Source: Pilimelia columellifera
Lineage (GTDB): Bacteria > Actinomycetota > Actinomycetes > Mycobacteriales > Micromonosporaceae
NCBI RefSeq assembly: GCF_039532605.1
Contig: NZ_BAAARY010000003.1
Location: 62,001-126,000, forward strand
DNA: 64,000 nucleotides
Reading direction: 5' to 3'
Shown: positions 17,391 to 25,585 of the stretch, piece after piece
How the letters are laid out: each line of letters starts with the position of its first letter
Numbering within the stretch: the first letter of the stretch is position 1
The notes under the pieces: generated by a model
Told to the model about the DNA's origin: nothing
Database searches by the model: none
What the model saw: the letters and a program-made list of their open reading frames with translations, nothing else
Made by a program: the position numbers and the translations under genes

Positions 17391-18263
17391 TCAGATCCCC
17401 AGCACCCTGCGAAGGTACGGCGGCGCCGCCAGGGAGGCGGCATACATCTCCGGCGAGACATACTCGCATGCTCCGGCGACGTTTCCCCAGCGTCTGGCGA
17501 AGGTCGCGCTGTCGGCCGCGGGGCGGGGCCGGTCGCCGGCAACGAGAAAACCGAACGTGCTCAGTTGATATCCCGGGACGACGGCCGTGTGCAGGTCAAC
17601 GTGGGTGAACACCGCACGGCCGCGCCGTAGCTGGCCGGCGACCTCCGCGGGCTGGACGGTGACCGACCCGCACTGCATCGCCAGCACCCCGCCCGGGTTC
17701 AGCGCCGCCCGGGCCACCCGTAGGAAGTCGGCCGCGAACAGCGGCTCGGCCGGGCCGCCCGGGGTCGGGTCGGTGAGGTCCAGCACGATGAGATCGAACC
17801 GCTCGGACGTCTCGGCGAGCAGCCGCGCCCCGTCGGCGAAGACCAGCTCGGCGCGGGGGTCGTCGAACGCCCCGCCTGACACCGAGGGCAGGTGCTGCCG
17901 GCACACCCGGGTCACCGTGTCGTCGATCTCCACCTGGACGGCCCGGGTCAGGCTGCGCAGCCGCAGCGCCTGCCGCAGCGCCCCGCCGTCGCCGCCGCCG
18001 ATGATGAGGGCGCTGGTGGGCGCCCCGTGTCGGAGCGCGGCCGGCAGCACCAGCGTCTCGTGGTAGACGAACTCGTCCCGCTCGGTGGTCTGGATGATGC
18101 CGTCGATGACGAGCATCCGGCCGTGGAAGACGGTGTCGAGCACCTGAATGTGGCCGAACCGGCTCCGTTCGTCGTGGAGCGTCTCGACGACCTCCACCGA
18201 CAGCCGCACCCCGGATCGGCCGAGAGGCAGGTCAGCCTCGGTCAGCCACCATGTCGTCGTCAT
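17391..18263 (-). CDS. spermidine synthase-like aminopropyltransferase
   Basis: 290 residues. The N-terminal strand domain is followed by the Rossmann methyltransferase-like fold with GGGDGGALRQAL (dcSAM loop), QVEID (adenosine-ribose Glu), FADGARLLAE and the catalytic-site loop VLDLTDPTPGGPAEPL. These fit the SpeE/PAPT family, which transfers an aminopropyl group from decarboxylated SAM to an amine. The organism's substrate is unknown. It is the first gene of a minus-strand operon (26 nt before the DUF1190-like gene), suggesting that the ligase encoded downstream uses its product. It is divergent from the M16 peptidase genes. Confidence 0.82.
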   Translation of the reverse strand: MTTTWWLTEADLPLGRSGVRLSVEVVETLHDERSRFGHIQVLDTVFHGRMLVIDGIIQTTERDEFVYHETLVLPAALRHGAPTSALIIGGGDGGALRQALRLRSLTRAVQVEIDDTVTRVCRQHLPSVSGGAFDDPRAELVFADGARLLAETSERFDLIVLDLTDPTPGGPAEPLFAADFLRVARAALNPGGVLAMQCGSVTVQPAEVAGQLRRGRAVFTHVDLHTAVVPGYQLSTFGFLVAGDRPRPAADSATFARRWGNVAGACEYVSPEMYAASLAAPPYLRRVLGI

Positions 18264-18320
18264 CGCCGGGCCTCCCTGTCGCGTTGCGCGGCGTCAGTGT
18301 CCCAGTCAGCGCGCTCACGC

Positions 18321-18326
18321 TAGGGT
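18321..18326 (+). promoter_or_regulatory. -10 box TAGGGT of a leaderless mRNA
   Basis: TAGGGT, then 6 nt, then GTG 18333; no ribosome-binding sequence precedes the start. Confidence 0.6.
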
Positions 18327-18332
18327 CGAGCC

Positions 18333-19649
18333 GTGCCCGCCCGTACAAGAAAGCCTGTCATTCCCGCTACCGCCTACCCGGTCGAGCGGTTCACCCTGGA
18401 CAACGGCCTGCGGGTCGTCCTGTCCCCGGACCGCAGCGCGCCCGTGGTGGGCGTGGCTGTCGTCTACGATGTCGGCATCCGCTCCGAGCCGCAGGGCCGG
18501 ACCGGTTTCGCCCACTTGTTCGAACATCTCATGTTCCAGGGCTCGGCGAACTTGGAGAAACTCGCCCATTTCCGGCATGTGCAAGGCGCCGGCGGCAGTT
18601 TCAACGGCTCGACCCATCTGGACTACACCGACTACTTCGAGATCCTGCCCGCCAACGCCGTCGAACGCGCCCTGTTCCTGGAGGCCGACCGGATGCGCGG
18701 CCCGGCCCTCACCGAGGAGAACCTGCGCAACCAGGTCGACGTGGTCAAGGAGGAGATCCGGGTCAACGTGCTGAACCAGCCGTACGGCGGTTTCCCCTGG
18801 TTGAAGCTGCCACCGGTCATGTTCGACACGTTCCCGAACGCCCACGACGGCTACGGCTCCTTCGACGACCTCGAAGCCGCCACGGTCACCGACGCGGCTG
18901 ACTTCTTCGACCGGTACTACGCCTGCGGCAACGCGGTCCTCAGCGTCTGCGGCGATCTCGACGTGGCCGAGGCCACCCGGCTCATCGAGCGCCACTTCGG
19001 CGACGTGCCGCCCCGCCCCGCTCCGACCAGGCCCGACTTCGCCGAGCCGGACCTGTCCGACGAGCGCCGCGCGTCCTACACCGACCCGTTGGCGCCGTTG
19101 CCGGCGGTAGCGGCCGGCTGGCAGGTCCCGGACCCGGTCCGGGACCTCACCGGGTACCTGCCGTTCGTGGTGCTCGCCGAGGTGCTCACCGACGGGGACG
19201 CCTCCCGCCTGGTGCGGCGCCTGGTCCACACCGACCGGACCGCGACAGGCATCAGCGGCTACCTCGGTTTCATGGGCGACGCCTTCGACGTCCGGGAGCC
19301 CACGGCGATGTTGTTGCAGGCCCACCTGCCACCGGGCGGCAAGGTCGACGGCGTCCTCACGACCGTCGACGAGGAGCTGGACCGGCTGGCCACCGACGGA
19401 CTGGCCGACGGTGAGCTGGCCCGGGTCCAGGCCAGGCTCGCCGCCCACCTGCTACGGGAGTGTGACTCGGTGCTGCAACGGTCCCTGCGAATGGCGGTCT
19501 GGGAGCTGCAACGCGGCGCTCCGGGACTGCTCAACGAGCTGCCGAGGCTGCTCGGCTCGGTGACGGCCGACCAGGTGCGCGGCGCCGCCGCGACGTTGCG
19601 TCCGGGTCGTCGGGCCATCGTCGAGGTCGTCGCGGGAGGCGCCCGATGA
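18333..19649 (+). CDS. M16 (pitrilysin-family) zinc peptidase, catalytic subunit
   Basis: 438 residues. The inverted zinc motif HxxEH is present as FAHLFEHLMF (H61, E64, H65), with the distal Glu in VVKEEIRVN (about E141), so the protein should be an active metallopeptidase. No signal peptide is evident, so it probably acts in the cytoplasm on peptides or small unfolded proteins. It is followed with a 4-nt overlap (ATGA) by a second M16 protein lacking zinc ligands, the usual heterodimer layout of bacterial M16B and of mitochondrial processing peptidase. Transcription is probably leaderless. Confidence 0.9.
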   Translation: MPARTRKPVIPATAYPVERFTLDNGLRVVLSPDRSAPVVGVAVVYDVGIRSEPQGRTGFAHLFEHLMFQGSANLEKLAHFRHVQGAGGSFNGSTHLDYTDYFEILPANAVERALFLEADRMRGPALTEENLRNQVDVVKEEIRVNVLNQPYGGFPWLKLPPVMFDTFPNAHDGYGSFDDLEAATVTDAADFFDRYYACGNAVLSVCGDLDVAEATRLIERHFGDVPPRPAPTRPDFAEPDLSDERRASYTDPLAPLPAVAAGWQVPDPVRDLTGYLPFVVLAEVLTDGDASRLVRRLVHTDRTATGISGYLGFMGDAFDVREPTAMLLQAHLPPGGKVDGVLTTVDEELDRLATDGLADGELARVQARLAAHLLRECDSVLQRSLRMAVWELQRGAPGLLNELPRLLGSVTADQVRGAAATLRPGRRAIVEVVAGGAR

Positions 19650-20998
19650 GCGCCGCGACGCTGCCGGCCCCCGGGCCGGCCCGCGCGTTGGAGCTGCCGG
19701 CCCTCGGTCCGGCCCGCCGGTTGAAGCTGCCGCCGTGGGCCGAGCGCACGCTCCCCAATGGCCTCACCGTCATCGCGGTGCGCCGGCCGGCGGTGCCGCT
19801 GGTCGAGCTGCGGCTGCGGATGCCCTTCGCCCGGGCCCCGCTGGCCCGGTCGTTGACGTTGGCCCAGGCGCTGTTCAGCGGCACGTCCGGCCGCTCCGCC
19901 ATGGACATCGCCGCGGACCTGCAGACGGTGGGCGGCGGCCTGGGATCGGACACCGACCCGGACTGGCTCTCGGTCTCCGGCAACTGCCTGGCGTCCGGGC
20001 TGCCGACGGTGCTGGACATCCTGGCCGAGATCCTCAGCGACGCGACGTACCCGGCCGACGAGGTCGCGGCCGAGCGCGAGCGCCTGGCCGATCACATCGA
20101 GGTGGCGTTGAGTCAGCCGTCGCACCTGGCGCGGGTCGCGCTGCTGCGTCGGCGGTACGGCAGCCACCCGTACGCCGAGCAGACGCCGGGAGTCGACCAG
20201 GTGCGCGCGGTGGGCGCCGGTCACCTGCGGAAGCTGCACGCCGACCGGGTCGCTCCGGCCGGCGCAATCTTGACGGTCGTCGGCGATGTGCGTCCGGAGA
20301 AGGCGCTGGACCAGGTCGAGGCGGCGCTGGGCGGCTGGGTCAACGAGGCGTCGGTCCGGTCCACGCCGGGGGTCCCGGCGGTGGCCCCGCAGCCGCTGTT
20401 GTTGGTGGACCGGCCCGGTGCGGTGCAGTCGTCGATGCGGTTGGCGCTGCCCGCGGTGGGCCGTTCGCACCCGGACTATCCAGCTCTGCAGCTGGCGAAT
20501 CTGGTCTTCGGCGGCTACTTCTCCTCCCGGTGGGTGGAGAACATCCGCGAGGACAAGGGCTACACGTACGGCCCGAACTCCTACATCGAGCACAACGCCG
20601 CCGGCTCGACATTGGTGGTCGCTGCGGAGGTCGCCACCGACGTGACGGCGCCGGCGCTGCTGGAGACCTTCTACGAGCTGGGACGGTTGTCGGCGGTTCC
20701 GCCGGCCGGCGCCGAGCTTGAACAGGCCCGCCAGTACGCCCTGGGCTCGCTGCGGATCGGCATCGCCACCCAGGCCGGGCTGGCCAGCCTGGTGAGCGCC
20801 TACGCCAGCTTCGGGCTGCGGCTGCCGGATCTGGCCGGGTACGCCGAAGCGGTGGCGGCGGTCACCCCGGACCAGGTCGCCGAGGCGGCGGCCAGGTATC
20901 TGTCGCCGTTGCGGGCGCTGCCGGTGCTGTTGGGGGACGCGGCGGCGGTCGCCGGACCGCTGGCGGCCCTCGTGCCGGTGGAGCGGGACCAGCCGTGA
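19646..20998 (+). CDS. M16 peptidase family, non-catalytic subunit
   Basis: 450 residues. The fold-level M16 features are present (ERTLPNGLTVIAVRRP at the start, the C-terminal substrate-binding REDKGYTYGPNSYIE), but HxxEH is replaced by LTLAQALFSG, so it cannot bind the catalytic zinc. It presumably pairs with the upstream active subunit to form the closed chamber. The overlap of 4 nt with the preceding gene and GTGA with the next (nudC) indicates a three-gene translationally coupled operon. Confidence 0.88.
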   Translation: MSAATLPAPGPARALELPALGPARRLKLPPWAERTLPNGLTVIAVRRPAVPLVELRLRMPFARAPLARSLTLAQALFSGTSGRSAMDIAADLQTVGGGLGSDTDPDWLSVSGNCLASGLPTVLDILAEILSDATYPADEVAAERERLADHIEVALSQPSHLARVALLRRRYGSHPYAEQTPGVDQVRAVGAGHLRKLHADRVAPAGAILTVVGDVRPEKALDQVEAALGGWVNEASVRSTPGVPAVAPQPLLLVDRPGAVQSSMRLALPAVGRSHPDYPALQLANLVFGGYFSSRWVENIREDKGYTYGPNSYIEHNAAGSTLVVAAEVATDVTAPALLETFYELGRLSAVPPAGAELEQARQYALGSLRIGIATQAGLASLVSAYASFGLRLPDLAGYAEAVAAVTPDQVAEAAARYLSPLRALPVLLGDAAAVAGPLAALVPVERDQP

Positions 20999-21936
20999 TC
21001 ACTGAGCCGGCGCTGAGTCGCGCGGCGATCGACCGGGCCGCGCACCGCCGCCAGGATCCCCAGTGGCTGGCCGCCGCCTGGCAGCGCAGCCAGGTGGTGA
21101 TCGTCGACACCGGCGCCGGCGGGGCCTCCCTGGTCACCTCACGCGACGAGTTGGTCCTGTTCCCGCCGGATCAGGTCGACGCCGGAGCGGAGCGCTTCTT
21201 CCTCGGCGTGGACGCCGACGGCAACCCATACTTCGGCGTCGACGCCGTGTTGCCCAAGCACGGCGCGGACGGGGCTGAGCTGGCCGGCGCCCGGTCGGCG
21301 ACGCTGCGCGAGGTCGCCGACCGGCTGCCGGCGCGTGACGCTGACCTGATGGCCACGGCTGCGGCGCTGGCGTTCTGGCATGCCCGGCACCGGTTTTCCG
21401 CGTCCGTGGGAGAGCCCACCGAGCCGGCCGAGGGCGGCTGGGCACGGCGGGGCGGCGTGGGCGGTCAGGAGTGGCCGCGTACCGACCCGGCCGTCATCGT
21501 CCTGGTCCACGACGGGGCCGCCGGCCCGTTGGGGCGCTGCCTGCTCGCGGTGGGCACGAGCTGGCACGAGGCCCCGGTGCAGCGGTTCTCCTGTCTGGCG
21601 GGGTTCGTCGAACCGGGGGAGTCGGCCGAGTCCGCGGTGGCCCGTGAGGTGGCCGAGGAGGTCGGCGCGGCGGTGGACGAGATCGCGTACGTGGCCAGTC
21701 AGCCGTGGCCGTTCCCGGCTTCGTTGATGTTGGGCTTCACCGCCCGGGCGGATCCTGGGGTCCTGTTGACGTTGGAGCCGGCCGAGATCGCCCGGGCCCG
21801 GTGGTTCACCCGGGCGGAGGTGGCGGGTTTGCGCGCCGGCGGCGCGCTGCTCACCGACGACGGCCTGCCGATCGCGGTCACCGACAACGCCTCGATCTCA
21901 ACCTGGTTGATCGACGCCTGGCTGGCGTCGGGCTGA
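20995..21936 (+). CDS. nudC: NADH pyrophosphatase-type Nudix hydrolase without the zinc ribbon cysteines
   Basis: 313 residues from GTG 20995, overlapping the M16 stop. The Nudix box reads GFVEPGESAESAVAREVAEEVG and is followed by SQPWPFP, the NudC-subfamily signature for NAD(H)/dinucleotide substrates; in other bacteria NudC also removes NAD caps from RNA. The segment that normally holds the four zinc Cys is present as FSASVGEPTEPAEGGWARRG before PRTDPAVI, with all four Cys replaced; the only Cys is in FSCLAG. The fold may therefore be stabilised without metal. The M. tuberculosis homologue is also near uvrD2/mrx1 (from memory). Confidence 0.88.
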   Translation: MITEPALSRAAIDRAAHRRQDPQWLAAAWQRSQVVIVDTGAGGASLVTSRDELVLFPPDQVDAGAERFFLGVDADGNPYFGVDAVLPKHGADGAELAGARSATLREVADRLPARDADLMATAAALAFWHARHRFSASVGEPTEPAEGGWARRGGVGGQEWPRTDPAVIVLVHDGAAGPLGRCLLAVGTSWHEAPVQRFSCLAGFVEPGESAESAVAREVAEEVGAAVDEIAYVASQPWPFPASLMLGFTARADPGVLLTLEPAEIARARWFTRAEVAGLRAGGALLTDDGLPIAVTDNASISTWLIDAWLASG

Positions 21937-21944
21937 TCCGGGAC

Positions 21945-21984
21945 GCGTTGTGGGGGCGGCCCGACGGGGCCACCCCCACAACGC
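21945..21984. terminator. bidirectional terminator between nudC and the DUF397 gene
   Basis: GCGTTGTGGG...CCCACAACGC: a long stem of about 17 bp with one mismatch and a GACG loop, lying between the convergent nudC and DUF397 genes. Confidence 0.75.
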
Positions 21985-22000
21985 CTTCTGCTAGGACGGG

Positions 22001-22219
22001 TCAGGCGCGGTCGAACTCGCCGGCCTTGACTCCGGCGAGGAAACCCTGCCAGGCGTCGGCATTGAACTGGAGCACGTCGCCGGCACGGTTCTTACTGTCA
22101 CGGACCGCCGCGCCGGAATCGGCGAAGGTCGCCACCTCGACGCAGTTCGTGGCGGCGCTGTAGCTGCTGGTGCGCCAGGCGGCGGTGGGCAGCGCGGCGG
22201 TGAAGTCGGGCGTGGTCAT
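22001..22219 (-). CDS. DUF397 domain protein
   Basis: 72 residues; ATG 22219 is preceded by AGGAG. Typical DUF397 sequence: WRTSSYSAATNCVEVATF, VRDSKN and FNADAWQGFLAGVK. These small proteins are the usual partners of XRE/DUF5753 regulators in actinobacteria (WhiJ/AbaA-type pairs in Streptomyces development) and are suspected to antagonise or be controlled by them. The regulator gene lies 55 nt upstream on the same strand, so both are probably one operon. Confidence 0.88.
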   Translation of the reverse strand: MTTPDFTAALPTAAWRTSSYSAATNCVEVATFADSGAAVRDSKNRAGDVLQFNADAWQGFLAGVKAGEFDRA

Positions 22220-22274
22220 GCGTAACTCCTGTGTGGTGATGGGGAGGGTGTTGCTGGTCACGGCGGTGAGACCG

Positions 22275-23261
22275 TCACCCGCAAGGCGCCGCGTGGGCCG
22301 TTACCGGCCCGCGTTGCGCCGGGGGGATCGCCGGCGGGCCGGCGTGGTCGTCGTCCCGACGGGACGACGAGTCGGTGGTTGGTGCGGGTTGTCGGCTGCG
22401 GATCGCCGCGGCGGCGTCGGCGAGCCAGTCACGCGTCTCCTCGGGTCCGCGGGCGGCCTCGCGGAGCCAGCTGAAGGCGCGCAGGTACTCCTCCAGGCTG
22501 CTGCCGTCGCTGAGCACGTGGTCCCGGGCGAGCGCTTCGACGGCCACCGTTCCGGGGTCGTCCGGATCGGTGAACTGGTAGACCGAGAACGACGTGGCGG
22601 GGATGTACCACTCGCCGATGACCGCGTCGGGCGGGAGCACCCGGAGCGTGACATGCGGCATCTCGGTCAGTTGGTGCAGGTGCTGGAGTTGGCTGGCGAT
22701 GACGTCGGGCGGCGCCACCCGCCCGGTGAAGGCGGTTTCTTCGAGGATGGCCTCGTACCGCGGCGGGTCGTTCTCCGGTCGCAGCAGGTGGGTGCGGGCG
22801 GTGCGGGCGGCGACTTCGCTGTCGAGGTCGTCGGTGCGGGAGTCGCCGCTGCCGAGGATCCGACAGCGGGCGTACCCGGGCGTCTGGAGGAGGCCGGGCA
22901 GGATCTGCTGGGCGTACTCGCGGATCATCGAGCAGCCGACCTCAAGCTCGGCGTAGGTGCGTTGCTGGGGCGTCATCGCCGGGTAGGCCCGGAGCCACCC
23001 GCGGCTGTTGCCGGCGTCGCGGGCGATGGCGACGAGCTGTTCGCGCTGTTCGTCGGTGGCGCCGTAGAGATCGAGCAGGTCCAGGACGTCGCCGAGGTCG
23101 GCCCGGCTCCGGCCGTTCTCGATCCGGGACACTTTGGACGAGGACGCCCACCCGATCATCTCCACGACCTGGTCGCCGGTGAGGCCGGAGCTTTCGCGGA
23201 GGCGCCGGAGCTCGACGCCGAGGCGCCGTCGCCTGATGACAGGGCTTGCTACTCGGGACAC
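22275..23261 (-). CDS. XRE-family regulator with DUF5753
   Basis: 328 residues, GTG 23261 with a strong GAGGAGG. N-terminal helix-turn-helix (about 15-70: LGVELRRLRESSGLTGDQV ... SKVSRIENGR) and a C-terminal DUF5753 sensor domain (EQILPGLLQT-type segment present as QQILPGLLQTPGYAR, VLPPDA, SFSVYQFTDPDDPG). It belongs to the WhiJ-like family of actinobacterial regulators and is paired with the DUF397 gene downstream. It is divergent from the ArsR-like regulator with 99 bp between the starts. The C-terminus beyond about 290 is a disordered charged tail. Confidence 0.88.
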   Translation of the reverse strand: MSRVASPVIRRRRLGVELRRLRESSGLTGDQVVEMIGWASSSKVSRIENGRSRADLGDVLDLLDLYGATDEQREQLVAIARDAGNSRGWLRAYPAMTPQQRTYAELEVGCSMIREYAQQILPGLLQTPGYARCRILGSGDSRTDDLDSEVAARTARTHLLRPENDPPRYEAILEETAFTGRVAPPDVIASQLQHLHQLTEMPHVTLRVLPPDAVIGEWYIPATSFSVYQFTDPDDPGTVAVEALARDHVLSDGSSLEEYLRAFSWLREAARGPEETRDWLADAAAAIRSRQPAPTTDSSSRRDDDHAGPPAIPPAQRGPVTAHAAPCG

Positions 23262-23348
23262 TAAGGTGACCTCCTCTCGACGGTGCGTGGTCGTCGCGAC
23301 CGGGCTTCTTTTCTGGAAAGAACTCTTTTGAAAGAACCCTTTCGAGAC

Positions 23349-23354
23349 TACGCT
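23349..23354 (+). promoter_or_regulatory. -10 box TACGCT of a leaderless mRNA
   Basis: TACGCT, then 6 nt, then GTG 23361. TTTTGAAAGAACCC, about 20 bp upstream, is A/T-rich and may contain the -35 or an operator (GGAAAGAACTC and GAAAGAACCC repeat there). Confidence 0.55.
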
Positions 23355-23360
23355 GATGGC

Positions 23361-23957
23361 GTGACCGGCGTCCAGAGAGTGAACGATTTAGAAGTCCGCG
23401 AGGTGCGGGACCCCCAGGAGTTACGGGCGATCGCCCACCCGATCAGGCTGCGTCTGCTCGACGAGCTGTTCCTCAGCGGTCCGGCCACCGCCACCGAGCT
23501 GTCCGACCGGGTGGGCCAGAGCCCGGCGAACTGCTCCTGGCACCTGCGTCAGCTCGCCCGGTACGGCTATGTGGAGGAAGCCGACGGCGGCGTCGGCCGG
23601 CGTCGGCCCTGGCGGGCGGTGTTCCGCGGGCGGGCCTGGGGCGGACCGGACGAGTCCGTCGCGCTCTCCCGGGCGGGTGACGCCGCCACCGAGGTGTTGT
23701 TCACCCGGGAGTTCGACCAACTACGGCGGTGGCAGCAGACCCGCCGCGACGAACCGGCCGAGTGGCGCGACGCCGGATTCGTCGACCAGACCATCGGCTG
23801 GCTCACCGCCCCGGAGCTGGCCGAGCTGGCCGAGGAGCTCTACCCGTTGCTCATGCGCTACGCGGACCGGGTCGCCGACTCGGCCAGCCGTCCCCCAGGC
23901 GCCCGTCCGGTCCGTTTCGTCGCCTGGGGTGTGCCGGTCCCGCCGACCGACTCCTGA
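23361..23957 (+). CDS. ArsR-like winged-helix transcriptional regulator
   Basis: 198 residues. The start at GTG 23361 is supported by TACGCT 6 nt before it; an upstream in-frame start would span the promoter. The winged helix spans about 15-85: LRAIAHPIRLRLLDELFLSG, TATELSDRVGQSPANCSWHL (recognition helix), YVEEADGGVGRRRPWRAV. The C-terminal helical part (LRRWQQTRRDE...) is typical of single-domain regulators of MFS efflux genes. One Leu uses the rare TTA codon (23421-23423). The exporter gene begins 34 nt downstream, so this protein probably controls it. Confidence 0.85.
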   Translation: MTGVQRVNDLEVREVRDPQELRAIAHPIRLRLLDELFLSGPATATELSDRVGQSPANCSWHLRQLARYGYVEEADGGVGRRRPWRAVFRGRAWGGPDESVALSRAGDAATEVLFTREFDQLRRWQQTRRDEPAEWRDAGFVDQTIGWLTAPELAELAEELYPLLMRYADRVADSASRPPGARPVRFVAWGVPVPPTDS

Positions 23958-23991
23958 CCACCACCCACCCCTGTTGACCGGAGTCCCCCTC

Positions 23992-25263
23992 ATGCGTGCC
24001 GTGCTACGCCGCCCCGACTTCCGCCTGCTCTTCGCCGGTCTCTTCGCCAGCATCGTCGGCGAATCCATTCTGCTCATCGCGCTGGCCATCTGGGTCAAGG
24101 ACCTGACCGGGTCGGACGGCCTGGCCGGCGCGGCGATCTTCGCCATCGTCGCCCCCACCATCGCCGCCCCGCTTATCGGCTGGGTGGTGGACCGCTTCCC
24201 ACGCCGCCCGTTCTTCGCGGCCGTCAACATCGCCGCCGCGGCCACCCTCATCCCGTTGCTGTTCGTCGACCACCGCGACGACCTGCCGCTCATCTACACC
24301 GTCGCCGTCCTCTACGGACTGTCGGCGATCGCCGTCAACGCCACCCTCACCGCGCTGCTCCAGGAGATAGTCCCGGCGGCGCTGCTGGCCGACGCCAACG
24401 GGGTGCTCCAGACCGTCCGGCAGGGGGTCCGGCTCGGCGGCCCGCTGGCCGGCGCGCTGCTGTTCACCGCGATCGGCGGCTGGGCGCTGGCGCTGGTCGC
24501 GTCATCGGGATTTCTACTCGCCGCCGCCGCGGTGACGGCGATGCCGGCGCCGCCGCCGCCCCCGGCGGCACGCGCTGCTCCGATGTGGCAGGAGGCCAAG
24601 GTGGGGGTGCGGCATCTTATCGGCGAGCCGGCGCTGCGTCGGGTGGTGCTCGGCGTCGGGTCGGCGATGCTCATCCTCGGGCTGTGCGAGTCGCTGACGT
24701 TCGCCTACGTCGACCAGGGCCTCGGACGCGGGCCGGCGTTCGTCGGCGTGCTGCTGTCGGTCCAGGGCATCGGGGGGCTGCTCGGCGGCCTGGCCTCGCC
24801 GCAGCTGGTGTCCCGGCTCGGTGAGATCGGCGCCGCCGCCGTCGGCCTGCTGCTGTTCGCCCCGGCGATTTTGGCGATGGCCGCGCCCTCGCTGAGCGTG
24901 GGACTGGTCGCGGTGATCGTCTGCGGCGCGGGCATCCCGCTCATGCTGGTGGGGGTCACCACGCTGGTCCAACGCCGCACCCCGGCGCCGATGCTGGGCC
25001 GGGTGTCGGCGGCGTGCGACGCGCTGCTCAGCGCCCCGAACGCGTTGTCCATCGGGCTGGGCGCGTTGCTGGTGTCGTTCGTCGACTACCGGCTGCTGTT
25101 CGCCACCGTCGCCGTCGTGGTGTTCGCCGCCGGCTGCTACCTGTGGCGGGGCCGCGGCTTCAGCGCGCCGCCCCCGGCGGCGCTACCCGATCTGCCCGAT
25201 CTGCCGGACCTACCTGAACTGCCGAAGCAACGCCGTCGCCAGGTGGTGGCCAAGACGTTCTGA
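23992..25263 (+). CDS. MFS transporter, probable drug/metabolite exporter
   Basis: 423 residues; ATG 23992 has CCGGAG upstream. About ten to twelve hydrophobic helices; RRPDFRLLFAGLFASIVGES at the start and GWVVDRFPRRP after helix 2 correspond to the MFS loop 2-3 signature (enterobactin-exporter EntS/MFS_3 style). The C-terminus ends in a repeated LPDLPDLPDLPELP motif and a basic tail. It is co-transcribed with the upstream ArsR-like regulator. The substrate cannot be read from the sequence. Confidence 0.87.
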   Translation: MRAVLRRPDFRLLFAGLFASIVGESILLIALAIWVKDLTGSDGLAGAAIFAIVAPTIAAPLIGWVVDRFPRRPFFAAVNIAAAATLIPLLFVDHRDDLPLIYTVAVLYGLSAIAVNATLTALLQEIVPAALLADANGVLQTVRQGVRLGGPLAGALLFTAIGGWALALVASSGFLLAAAAVTAMPAPPPPPAARAAPMWQEAKVGVRHLIGEPALRRVVLGVGSAMLILGLCESLTFAYVDQGLGRGPAFVGVLLSVQGIGGLLGGLASPQLVSRLGEIGAAAVGLLLFAPAILAMAAPSLSVGLVAVIVCGAGIPLMLVGVTTLVQRRTPAPMLGRVSAACDALLSAPNALSIGLGALLVSFVDYRLLFATVAVVVFAAGCYLWRGRGFSAPPPAALPDLPDLPDLPELPKQRRRQVVAKTF

Positions 25264-25265
25264 GC

Positions 25266-25517
25266 TCACGTCCCGGCCAGCGCCGCCCTGACCTCGATGA
25301 TCGACGGGTTGGTCAGGACGATCTCGTCGCCGCCGACAACGGGCAGGATGCGTACCGTGGGCACCGTCTGGTTGCCGCCGTTGACGCTCATCACGTACCG
25401 CGCGGCCTCCGGGTCCTGCTCGATGTCGATGACCTCGTGCGCGATGCCGGCCCGGTCGAGCTGCGACTTGAGCCGGTGACAGTAGCCGCACCAGGGGGTG
25501 GAGTACATCGTCAGCAT
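25266..25517 (-). CDS. mrx1: mycoredoxin-type glutaredoxin-like protein
   Basis: 83 residues from ATG 25517 (AAGGA upstream). Thioredoxin fold with active site PWCGYC (residues about 8-13) and the cis-Pro TVPTV, followed by LTNPS as in mycobacterial Mrx1. It reduces mycothiol mixed disulphides in the actinobacterial cytosol. The neighbouring uvrD2 is divergent, as in M. tuberculosis (Rv3198A/Rv3198c). Length and motifs match Mrx1. Confidence 0.9.
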   Translation of the reverse strand: MLTMYSTPWCGYCHRLKSQLDRAGIAHEVIDIEQDPEAARYVMSVNGGNQTVPTVRILPVVGGDEIVLTNPSIIEVRAALAGT

Positions 25518-25585
25518 GAGGTCGTCCTTAGGTCTCGGGGGCTGCCCCAGCGGCAACGTCGCGGGCGGCTGCGATGATTCCAGCT

